Assembly: GCA_900110395.1 (NCBI GenBank)
Contig: FODP01000003.1
Location: 186,001 to 250,000 of the forward strand
Reading direction: 5' to 3'
DNA length: 64,000 nucleotides
Source: Rhodospirillales bacterium URHD0017
Lineage (GTDB): Bacteria > Pseudomonadota > Alphaproteobacteria > Reyranellales > Reyranellaceae
Shown: positions 24,926-32,104 of the stretch, one piece after another
Layout of the letters: the number at the start of each line of letters is the position of its first letter
Numbering within the stretch: the first letter of the stretch is position 1
Notes under the pieces: model-generated
Seen by the model: only the letters and a program-made list of their open reading frames with translations
Told to the model about the DNA's origin: nothing
Databases searched by the model: none
Translations under genes and position numbers: made by a program

Positions 24926-25459
24926 TCAGTCCAACACCGATGCGGGAGCTCTCGGCTGCTGCTCGGCAGCTTTGGCGGCGGAGGACATGAACAGGTACTC
25001 GTCTCCCCCCGCGGCACGGCCTTCCTTGAACACGGCAATGGCGCGCGCCTGATCGCCGGCTTGCCAGAACGCTTCCGAGACGTCGCGATAGACAATGCCG
25101 GCGGCGCTTGCCCTGATCTTGGGGTCCGTCAGGCTCAACGCCCCTTTGGCCTGGATGAAGCTGCCCTCTCCGGCCGCGCGGTTGCGGTCGAGGATCTGGT
25201 ATCCGGCGAGCGCGCCGTAAGCCAGCGCAAGCGTCCCGCACTCGAGCCGGGCGCTGAGTGAGCATTTATCGGAGAATCGCTCGACCTCTTTCTTTGCCAG
25301 GCTTATCGCCTTCTTCTGGTCGCCACCGTCGGACGCTTGCAGGGCGGCAGCCTGGTAGGACGTGCTGCTGCTGGAGCAGGCTGTCAGCAGCGCTGCACAC
25401 GCCGCGACCGCTACGACGTCCTTCAGGCGATTCCGCGCAAAATGTACTCCGGTGTCCAA
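24926..25459 (-). CDS. lipoprotein, TTG start
   Basis: A 177-residue predicted outer-membrane or periplasmic lipoprotein. The TTG start is preceded by GGGAAAGGGAAACA. The signal sequence VVAVAACAALLTACSSSS gives a lipobox LLTAC with cysteine near residue 28. The mature region is helical (SYQAAALQASDGGDQKKAI, then AISLAKKEVERFSDKCS) and suggests TPR-like repeats. Two further cysteines (KCSLSARLEC) may form a disulfide. The function is unknown. It lies just upstream of the CoA transferase and is divergent from the SDR at 25563. Confidence 0.65.
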   Translation of the reverse strand: MDTGVHFARNRLKDVVAVAACAALLTACSSSSTSYQAAALQASDGGDQKKAISLAKKEVERFSDKCSLSARLECGTLALAYGALAGYQILDRNRAAGEGSFIQAKGALSLTDPKIRASAAGIVYRDVSEAFWQAGDQARAIAVFKEGRAAGGDEYLFMSSAAKAAEQQPRAPASVLD

Positions 25460-25562
25460 TGTTTCCCTTTCCCGTGCCGCCTCTCGGCTCGGTGGCCTAC
25501 TGACAGCCTACGTTCTGGCCCATACTGCCGCCCGTTCCAAGACATCACTGGGGGAAGTCGAC

Positions 25563-26339
25563 ATGGATCTGCATCTGCGCGGCAAGGTTGCCCTGGTTAC
25601 GGGCGCGTCCAAGGGCATTGGCCTGGCCTGCGCCCGGCAGCTCGCCGAGGAAGGCTGCCATCTCCATCTCGCGTCGCGGACCAAGGCGGACCTGGAACGC
25701 GCCAAGGAGTCGATCCAGGTCCGGCACAATGTTTCCGTGACGGTCCATCCACTCGATCTCAGCAACGGCGATGCGGCGCGGTCGCTCGCGGCCGCCTGCA
25801 GCGACATCGACATCCTGGTCAACAATGCCGGCGCCATCCCGGCCGGCGACCTGCAGACGATCGACGAGCAGCGGTGGCGGGACGCCTGGAACCTGAAGGT
25901 GTTCGGCTACGTCAATATGTGCCGCGCCGTCTATCCGACGATGAAGGCGCGCGGCGGCGGCGTCATCGTCAACGTTTTAGGCGCCGCCGGCGAACGGCCG
26001 ACCTGGGGTTACATCGCCGGCAGCGCCGGCAATGCCTCGCTGATGGCCTTCACCCGCGGCATGGGCGGCACCAGCCTGGTCGACAAGATCCGCATCGTCG
26101 CCTGCAATCCCGGCCTCATAAGCACCGAGCGCATGGAGACGATGCTGCGCGCGACAGCCAAGGAGAAGCTCGGCGACGCCGAACGCTGGCGCGAGCTGAT
26201 CCCCAAGCAGCCGCCCGTCGGCACCGCCGAGCAATGCGCCGATCTCGTGGCGTTTCTCGCGTCGGACCGGGCGTCGCACATCGCCGGCACGGTCGTCACG
26301 ATCGACGGCGGCGCGGCGCACTTCGCCGGCGTGCTGTAA
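25563..26339 (+). CDS. SDR family oxidoreductase with atypical active site
   Basis: A 258-residue SDR with normal cofactor motif TGASKGIGLACARQL and NNAGAIP. Where classical SDRs have Ser and YxxxK, this protein reads VLGAAGERPTWGYIAGSAGN. Tyr is kept, but Lys is replaced by Ser and the catalytic Ser is not seen. This matches a recognisable SDR subgroup with YIAGS rather than random decay, because the surrounding sequence is conserved (LMAFTRGMGGTSL, NPGLISTERM). A GGGGGAAG ribosome site precedes the ATG. The gene begins a rightward run ending with the Liv transporter. Confidence 0.82.
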   Translation: MDLHLRGKVALVTGASKGIGLACARQLAEEGCHLHLASRTKADLERAKESIQVRHNVSVTVHPLDLSNGDAARSLAAACSDIDILVNNAGAIPAGDLQTIDEQRWRDAWNLKVFGYVNMCRAVYPTMKARGGGVIVNVLGAAGERPTWGYIAGSAGNASLMAFTRGMGGTSLVDKIRIVACNPGLISTERMETMLRATAKEKLGDAERWRELIPKQPPVGTAEQCADLVAFLASDRASHIAGTVVTIDGGAAHFAGVL

Positions 26340-26444
26340 GCGCGAAAAGGCCGACCGCCTAGCGGGCTGGTGGACGCCCGACATCTCGACAAGGTGGCGC
26401 GGCGGGATGAAGATCACGGCGTGCGACCTGCACGGGAGGGAAAC

Positions 26445-26867
26445 ATGTCCGATACCAAGGACTGGACTTTCAGCCACGACGTCGCGGCCGATGCCAAGTG
26501 GACGCCGGGCCTGCGAGAAATCTTCGAGTATCGCGATCTCGCCATCAAGAGCTCGACCAAGGGCGACTATGTCGCCCACCTCGTTCGTCACAACGGCAAG
26601 AAGACCAAGGACGAAGTGCAGAAGTGGCATGTCCACGACTGCACGTTCCAGCTGGTCTACGTGCTGAACGGCTGGGCCAAGTTCGAGTATGCCGGCCAGG
26701 GCGTGCGGACGATCCGCAAGGGCGACTGCATCAACCAGCGCCCCGGCATCCCGCATCGCGAGCTCGCCTGCTCCGAGGATTTCGAGGTGTTCGAGATCGT
26801 GGCGCCGGCGGACTTCAAGACCAGGGTCGTCGAGGGGCCCGACGCGCAACAGCAGGCGGCTGAGTAG
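26445..26867 (+). CDS. cupin-domain protein
   Basis: A 140-residue single-domain cupin. Motif 1 is KWHVHDCTFQLVYVLNGWAK (His-X-His plus later Gln) and motif 2 is INQRPGIPHRELACSED with the third histidine. Together they likely form a metal site. GGGAGGG precedes the ATG. Small cupins of this kind act as dioxygenases, isomerases or sensors. Its position between the SDR and the Liv transporter suggests a role in the same degradative pathway. Confidence 0.8.
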   Translation: MSDTKDWTFSHDVAADAKWTPGLREIFEYRDLAIKSSTKGDYVAHLVRHNGKKTKDEVQKWHVHDCTFQLVYVLNGWAKFEYAGQGVRTIRKGDCINQRPGIPHRELACSEDFEVFEIVAPADFKTRVVEGPDAQQQAAE

Positions 26868-26881
26868 GCACACCGCTCATG

Positions 26882-27023
26882 CCTCCTCCCCCGTCATACG
26901 GGGGGAGGATCGAGGAGGGGGAAGGCCTCAATCGAGGCTCCGCCAATTTCGGATCATGGAGTGGGAGAGATCGCGTCTGCGGCTCGCCCCCTCCTGTATC
27001 CTCCCCCGAAGACGGGGGAGGAA
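26882..27023. repeat. paired palindromic repeat (element D)
   Basis: Two CCTCCCCCG/CGGGGGAGG hairpins, near 26884-26909 and 26997-27022, bracket an inverted pair AGGAGGGGG / CCCCCTCCT. The architecture is the same as the element at 19875 but with a different sequence. It separates the cupin and binding-protein genes. Confidence 0.75.
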
Positions 27024-27055
27024 AAGAAGAAAAGATCATCGGGAAGGGAAAGCAC

Positions 27056-28282
27056 ATGTCTGGACAGTTCCGCCCGTCGCGACGGGCCATGCTCAAGGTT
27101 GGCCTTGCGGGCGCCGCCACCGTCGCGTCGCCTGCCATCCTGCGCCTCACGGCCGAGGCGCAGACCGGGCCGATCAAGATCGGCATGCCGGTGGCGTTGA
27201 CCGGCCCGCTCGGTACGGTCGGGCAGCAGACCAAACGCGGCGCCGAGTTCTGGGCCAAGCTACAGAACGCCAAGGGCGGCATCCTCGGCCGGCCGATCGA
27301 GCTCCTGATCGAGGACACCGCCGGCAACCCGGCCAACTGCGTGCGCAAGGCGCAGGAGATGGTGGAGCGCCGCGACTGCCGCCTGATCACCGGCATCACG
27401 CTGTCGTCGGAGGCGCTGGCGGTGGTCCCGAAGCTTGGCGAATGGGATTCGATCTTTATTTCGGGCATCAATGGCGACGGTCGGCTGACCGCCGACAGCT
27501 TCGTGCCGAACTTCTTCCGGGCCAACATCTCGGGCCCGATGGGCACGCGCGCCGTCTCCCTCTACCTGCGCAAGAGCAACATGACCAAGTTCTACGGGCT
27601 CGGGCTCGACTACGCCTGGGGCCACAACAGCATCGGGGTGTTCGAGGACGAGGTGAAGAGGGGCAAGAAGGAGTTCGTCGGCAAGATCTTCGCGCCGACC
27701 GGCACCAAGGACTACTCGCCCTACATCACCAAGATCCGCCAGTCGGGCGCCGACGCCGTCTTCCTGGTGATGCAGGGCGACGACAACAACGCCTTCCTGT
27801 CGCAGGCCCAGCAGTACCGCCTGCCCGAGAAGGTGAAGCTGCTGACCGAGATCGTCGACCTCGCCAGCATCCGCGCCGTGGGCGACGCCTCGCTCGGCCT
27901 GATTGGCTCCTCGCGCTACTCCTTCACCTACGACCAGCCGCTGAACAACGAGTTCGTGGCGGCATGGAAGAAGGAATACGGCAACCCGCCCGACACATTC
28001 GAGGGCGAGCAGTGGCAGTGCATGAAGGTGCTCGAGGCCGGCATCGTCAAGGCAGGCGGCGTCGAGGCGGCCAAGCTCAGGCCGGCGCTCGAGGACCTCG
28101 AGGTCGAGAGCGTCAAGGGCAAGGTGTTCATGCGCAAGTGCGATCACCAGGGCGTGCAGCAGGGCTTCATGGTCGAGGTCAAGAAGAAGGCGGGCTTCGA
28201 CACGCCGGTGCCGGAGGTGATCTCGACATTCCCCGGCGACCAGACGACGCCGCCGTGCAACGCGATGACGTATAAAGACTAG
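27056..28282 (+). CDS. Liv-type ABC transporter substrate-binding protein
   Basis: A 408-residue periplasmic binding protein of the leucine/isoleucine/valine (type I) family. The N-terminus SRRAMLKVGLAGAATVASPA is a Tat-type signal (twin arginine, hydrophobic core). The mature protein starts near QTGPIKIGMPVALTGPLGTVG, followed by AEFWAKLQNAKGGILGRPIE and the typical hinge and second lobe. Despite the family name, such proteins bind amides, aromatic acids or amino acids. It opens a five-gene transporter cluster. The ribosome site is AAGGGAAAG. Confidence 0.92.
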   Translation: MSGQFRPSRRAMLKVGLAGAATVASPAILRLTAEAQTGPIKIGMPVALTGPLGTVGQQTKRGAEFWAKLQNAKGGILGRPIELLIEDTAGNPANCVRKAQEMVERRDCRLITGITLSSEALAVVPKLGEWDSIFISGINGDGRLTADSFVPNFFRANISGPMGTRAVSLYLRKSNMTKFYGLGLDYAWGHNSIGVFEDEVKRGKKEFVGKIFAPTGTKDYSPYITKIRQSGADAVFLVMQGDDNNAFLSQAQQYRLPEKVKLLTEIVDLASIRAVGDASLGLIGSSRYSFTYDQPLNNEFVAAWKKEYGNPPDTFEGEQWQCMKVLEAGIVKAGGVEAAKLRPALEDLEVESVKGKVFMRKCDHQGVQQGFMVEVKKKAGFDTPVPEVISTFPGDQTTPPCNAMTYKD

Positions 28283-28296
28283 CGTGCGTCATCGCT

Positions 28297-28372
28297 TGGA
28301 GCGCGCCACTCCGTGGCGCATCTTTGTGTCAGCCGCGCATGAGCGCCACGGAGTGGCGCGCTCCCGGCAATG
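28297..28372. repeat. nested palindrome (element C, inner unit)
   Basis: TTGGAGCGCGCCACTCCGTG and its near-complement, ending GCGCTCCCGGCAATGAG, form a long hairpin around a loop of about 25 bases. The sequence is the same as the inner part of the 22581-22740 element. Its final ATG is the start codon of the permease gene that follows. Confidence 0.85.
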
Positions 28373-29239
28373 AGTACGCTCGCCCTCCTGCTGACGCAGA
28401 CCGTCAACGCGCTGTCGCAGTCGGCGCTGCTGTTCTTCCTCGGGGTCGGCCTGACGCTGATCTTCGGGCTGATGCGCATCGTGAACTTCGCGCACGGCGC
28501 GCTCTACATGCTGGGCGCCTTCGTCGGCTACTCGCTGACCCACTGGACGGGCAACTACTGGCTGGCGCTGGCCGGTGCGCCGGTGGTGGTCGGCCTGTTC
28601 GGCGCGGCCTTCGAGCTCACGATCCTGCGCCGGCTCTACCGGCGCGACGCCCACGCCTTCCTGATGGTGACCTTCGGACTCGCCCTGGTGGTCGGCGAAG
28701 CCGTGCGGCTCACCTGGGGGCCCGATGCACTGCAGGTCCCTGCCCCGCCGGCGCTGGCGGGCGTGGTCTTCATGCTCGACGAGCCGTTCCCGGTCTATCG
28801 CCTGTTCCTGGTCGCCACCGGCGTCGTGGTGGCGATCGCGATCTGGCAGTTCCTCGAGCGGGCACGGCTCGGGCTCCTGATCCGCGCCACCTCGCAGAAC
28901 GCCGACATGGCCAATGCACTCGGGGTCGACGTCAAGCTGATCCGCTCCTGCGTGTTCGGCATCGGCTGCGGGCTGGCGGCGCTCGGCGGCGTGCTGGCGG
29001 CACCGCTGGTAACCGCCTCGAACGGCATGGCGGGGACCGTCATAATCGACGCCTTCGTGATCGTCATCATCGGCGGCATGGGAAGCTTCCTCGGCTCGCT
29101 GATCGGCGCGCTGCTGATCGGCTTCGTCCAGGTGTTCGGCAATTACTACGCCCCCGACTTCTCGCTCGCCTTCATGTACCTAGTGATGCTGGCCGTCCTG
29201 GTGATGCGGCCCGGCGGCCTTTTAGGCAAGGAAGCATGA
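28370..29239 (+). CDS. livH: branched-chain ABC transporter permease, LivH-like
   Basis: A 289-residue inner-membrane permease with about eight helices. FGLMRIVNFAHGALYMLGAF is the LivH hallmark, and GMGSFLGSLIGALLIGFVQVFG the C-terminal one. It pairs with the LivM-like protein, whose ATG overlaps its stop by four bases (ATGA). The start codon lies in the terminal bases of a dispersed palindrome and no clear ribosome site precedes it. The next in-frame start would cut the first helix. Confidence 0.93.
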   Translation: MSTLALLLTQTVNALSQSALLFFLGVGLTLIFGLMRIVNFAHGALYMLGAFVGYSLTHWTGNYWLALAGAPVVVGLFGAAFELTILRRLYRRDAHAFLMVTFGLALVVGEAVRLTWGPDALQVPAPPALAGVVFMLDEPFPVYRLFLVATGVVVAIAIWQFLERARLGLLIRATSQNADMANALGVDVKLIRSCVFGIGCGLAALGGVLAAPLVTASNGMAGTVIIDAFVIVIIGGMGSFLGSLIGALLIGFVQVFGNYYAPDFSLAFMYLVMLAVLVMRPGGLLGKEA

Positions 29240-30216
29240 GCCGCAGCACGAGAGTCAAAACGACGACGGGCATGGCCGCACTCGTCGTCGCGCTGGTGGT
29301 CCTGGTGCTGGCGCCGCTCGGCCTGCCGCCGTTCGCCATGACGCTGCTCACCGAGGCGGTGATCCTTGGCCTGTTCGCCATGAGCCTCGACCTGATGTTC
29401 GGCTACACGCGGCTGGTCTCGTTCGGCCATGCCGCGGCCTACGGGCTCGGCGCCTATGCCTGCGGCTGGATGCTGCTCAATACCGGCATGCCGCTGCTGT
29501 TCGCGGTGTTTGCCGCCGCCCTGCTCACCGGTGCGGTGGGAATCGGCGTCGGCTGGATGTGCACCCTGGCGACCGGCGTCTCCTTCTCGATGCTGACGCT
29601 CGCCTTCGCCCAGTTGCTCTACGCCATCTCCTTCAAGTGGACGTCGGTGACCGGCGGCTCGGACGGGCTGGCCGGCATCCCGCGCACCGTTGGGCCGTTC
29701 GGCTTCGCCGCCCTGTCGAGCAAGGCCGGCTTCTATTACCTCGCCCTCGCCTGCCTGGTCGGCGGCTTCCTGGTGTGCCGCGCGCTGGTGCGCTCGCCAT
29801 TCGGCGCCGTGCTGCGCGGCATCCGTGAGAACGAGGCCAAGACCACGGCGCTGGGCTACAACACCCGCCTCTACAAGATCGCCGTGGTCGCGATCGCCTA
29901 CGGGCTGGGCGGGCTCGCCGGCGCGCTCTACGCGCCGTTTGCGGGCTTCGCCAACACCGAGCTGCTGTTCTGGCTTCTGTCGGGCCAGGTGCTGATCATG
30001 GTGATCGTGGGCGGCGCCGGCACGCTGATCGGTCCGGTGCTGGGCGCCGCCTTTTTCATGCTGATGGAGCACCAGCTCAGCGCCTGGACGGAAGCCTGGG
30101 CGTTGTACTTCGGCCTGATCTTCATCGCCTTCGTGCTATTCGCGCCCCAGGGCATCTGGGGCCTGGCCACGGGATTGGCGGGGGGCCGCTTGCGGTCCGC
30201 CGAACAGAGGCACTGA
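29236..30216 (+). CDS. livM: branched-chain ABC transporter permease, LivM-like
   Basis: A 326-residue permease, partner of the LivH-like protein. Family motifs are MSLDLMFGYTRLVSFGHAAA, TGGSDGLAGIPR, the cytoplasmic EAA-like loop RGIRENEAKTTALGYNT, and VIVGGAGTLIGPVLGA. About ten helices are visible. The start ATG overlaps the previous stop codon, indicating translational coupling. A long in-frame extension upstream overlaps livH and is not a coding start. Confidence 0.93.
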   Translation: MSRSTRVKTTTGMAALVVALVVLVLAPLGLPPFAMTLLTEAVILGLFAMSLDLMFGYTRLVSFGHAAAYGLGAYACGWMLLNTGMPLLFAVFAAALLTGAVGIGVGWMCTLATGVSFSMLTLAFAQLLYAISFKWTSVTGGSDGLAGIPRTVGPFGFAALSSKAGFYYLALACLVGGFLVCRALVRSPFGAVLRGIRENEAKTTALGYNTRLYKIAVVAIAYGLGGLAGALYAPFAGFANTELLFWLLSGQVLIMVIVGGAGTLIGPVLGAAFFMLMEHQLSAWTEAWALYFGLIFIAFVLFAPQGIWGLATGLAGGRLRSAEQRH

Positions 30217-30218
30217 GC

Positions 30219-30968
30219 GTGGCGCTGCTCGAGCTCGACGGCGTGACGCGGCGCTACGGCGCCCTGGTGGCGCTCGACCAGGTCGCCATGCGCGTCGAAG
30301 ACGGCGAGGTCCGCGCCGTCATCGGCCCCAACGGTGCGGGCAAGACGACGCTGTTCAACGTGATCACCGGCACGGTGAAGCCCAGCGCCGGCGCGATCCG
30401 CTTCGCCGGGCACGCGATCGGTGGATTGCCGAGCCACGAGGTCTGCCGCCTCGGCATCTCGCGCACCTTCCAGATCACGTCGCTGTTTCCCGAGATGTCG
30501 GCGCGCGACAACGCGCGGCTGTCGGCGCAGGCGCGGCACGGGCGGCGCTGGCAGCCGTTCGGCGGCGCCAAGGTCTTTGCGGAATCCGAGGCGCTGGCCG
30601 ATGCGGCTCTCCAGCAGCTCGGCCTCGGCGCCATCGCCGACCAGCCGGCCGGCCTTCTGTCACACGGCGACCAGCGCCTGCTCGAGGTCGCCATGGCGAT
30701 GGCGCAGCAGCCGCGCGTGCTGCTGCTCGACGAGCCGACGCAGGGGCTGTCGGTCGAGGAGACGGCGCAGGCGGTGGAGACGCTCGCGCGTTTCCTGCAC
30801 GCATCGAAGATGACCGTCCTGCTGGTCGAGCACGACATGGAGGTGGTGTTCCGCCTCGCCCAGAGGATCACGGTGCTGCATCGCGGCGCGGTGATCGCCG
30901 ACGGCACGCCGGACGAGGTGAAGGCCGACGCCCGGGTGCAGGACGCCTATCTGGGGGGCTTGGAATGA
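30219..30968 (+). CDS. livG: Liv ABC transporter ATPase, LivG-like
   Basis: A 249-residue ATP-binding subunit with a GTG start preceded by AGAGG. Walker A is GPNGAGKTTL (about residues 35-44), the signature region reads LLSHGDQRLLEVAMAMA, and Walker B is VLLLDEPTQGLS, followed by the switch histidine LLVEHDME. The FRI-SRTFQI segment (LGISRTFQITSLFPEM) is typical of LivG. It begins two bases after livM. Confidence 0.93.
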   Translation: MALLELDGVTRRYGALVALDQVAMRVEDGEVRAVIGPNGAGKTTLFNVITGTVKPSAGAIRFAGHAIGGLPSHEVCRLGISRTFQITSLFPEMSARDNARLSAQARHGRRWQPFGGAKVFAESEALADAALQQLGLGAIADQPAGLLSHGDQRLLEVAMAMAQQPRVLLLDEPTQGLSVEETAQAVETLARFLHASKMTVLLVEHDMEVVFRLAQRITVLHRGAVIADGTPDEVKADARVQDAYLGGLE

Positions 30969-30981
30969 GGGGCCTCGAGTA

Positions 30982-31677
30982 ATGCTGCGCATCGAGGGCA
31001 TGAACACGCACTACGGCGCAAGCCACGTCCTGCAGGGCGTCGATCTCGACATGCCGCAGGGCCGCATCAGCGCCGTGCTGGGGCGCAACGGCGTCGGCAA
31101 GACCACCATGGTGAAGACCATCATGGGGCTGGTGGCGCTGAGCAGCGGACGCGTCGCCGTCGGCGACACCGACATCACCGGCTGGCCGCCCAACCGCGTG
31201 GCGCGCCAGGGCGTGGCCTACGTGCCCGAGGGACGGCTGATCTTTCCCGATCTCACCGTCATCGAGAACATAAAGGTCGGCGAACGCGAGGCGGGTACCG
31301 CCTGGCCGCTTGCACGGCTGCTGGAGCTTTTCCCTTCGCTGCGCGAACGCTCCGCCAGCAAGGGCTCGCAGCTGTCGGGCGGCGAACAGCAGATGCTGGC
31401 GATCGCCCGGGCGCTCGTGTCGGATCCCAAGGTGATGCTGCTCGACGAGCCGAGCCAGGGGCTCGCCCCCCTGGTCGTGCGCGAGCTCGCGCGCGTGATC
31501 CGCCTGTTGCGCGAGGAAGGCGTCACCATCCTGCTGGTCGAGCAGAACATGAAGCTCGCCGAAGCGGTCGCAGACGAGCTGCACATAATGGTCAAAGGCC
31601 GCATGGTTTATTCTGCAACCCCCGCCGTCTTCCGCGCGGAAGAAGAGGCGATCCGGGGCCGCTTTCTCACCGTGTGA
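30982..31677 (+). CDS. livF: Liv ABC transporter ATPase, LivF-like
   Basis: A 231-residue second ATPase subunit. Walker A GRNGVGKTT, YVPEGRLIFPDLTVIENI (LivF-specific), signature LSGGEQQMLAIARAL, Walker B VMLLDEPSQGLAP and LLVEQNMKLA are all present. It follows livG by 13 bases and closes the transporter operon. Confidence 0.94.
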   Translation: MLRIEGMNTHYGASHVLQGVDLDMPQGRISAVLGRNGVGKTTMVKTIMGLVALSSGRVAVGDTDITGWPPNRVARQGVAYVPEGRLIFPDLTVIENIKVGEREAGTAWPLARLLELFPSLRERSASKGSQLSGGEQQMLAIARALVSDPKVMLLDEPSQGLAPLVVRELARVIRLLREEGVTILLVEQNMKLAEAVADELHIMVKGRMVYSATPAVFRAEEEAIRGRFLTV

Positions 31678-31728
31678 TCGAAATTGTGACCGAATAGAGG
31701 TTAAGGCACCCATCGTCGGCAACTTTCC

Positions 31729-31771
31729 GGGCGTGGCCGAGTTTATCAGGCGGACGGCATCCAGAGCCGTC
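31729..31771 (+). other. tRNA-like leader segment
   Basis: The sequence GGGCGTGGCCGAGTTTATCAGG resembles a class II tRNA D-arm. It is followed by a 6-bp stem GACGGC/GCCGTC enclosing a seven-base loop ATCCAGA. No acceptor stem or T-arm is found, so this is not a tRNA gene. It is either a remnant or chance resemblance in the leader of the next gene. Confidence 0.2.
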
Positions 31772-31785
31772 AGCAGAGGGAACCC

Positions 31786-32094
31786 ATGCTCGTGCGTGCC
31801 AGCTTGCCGACTCTCCTGATCCTGGGGGCGCTTTCGCTCACCGGCACAGCCCAGGCCTTCGACCGCACCTGCACGGCGCGGCAGGATCCGCAGGCCGACC
31901 GGTGCGTGGCATCGGTCACGGTTCCCGAGACTGTCGTCTATGGAACCCTGTCCGATCACGGCGCCGCCGTTGGCGATCGCTACGACTGGCAGGGCAATCC
32001 GATCGACCGCCAAGGCAACGTCGTGGCCGCCCCCACCGGGCGTTCCGGTTCGACCCGCGAAGTATTCGTGCAGGAACCCGCCTTCCGGCGTTAG
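31786..32094 (+). CDS. small secreted protein
   Basis: A 102-residue protein with an evident signal peptide (LPTLLILGALSLTGTAQAF, cleavage after AQA). The mature part has two cysteines (RTCTARQDPQADRCVASV) that probably form a disulfide. A strand-rich segment YDWQGNPIDRQGNVVAAPTG follows. AGAGGGA precedes the ATG. I do not recognise the family. It stands between the transporter operon and the convergent GMC gene. Confidence 0.6.
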   Translation: MLVRASLPTLLILGALSLTGTAQAFDRTCTARQDPQADRCVASVTVPETVVYGTLSDHGAAVGDRYDWQGNPIDRQGNVVAAPTGRSGSTREVFVQEPAFRR

Positions 32095-32104
32095 ATTCCG
32101 TCGC

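Noticed and set aside
28324..29235. A long N-terminal extension of the LivM-like protein.
   Set aside because: It overlaps livH in another frame; the coupled ATGA start at 29236 begins at the correct family N-terminus.
31729..31771. A tRNA gene.
   Set aside because: Only D-arm and anticodon-arm resemblance is present; there is no acceptor stem, T-arm or CCA-type end.
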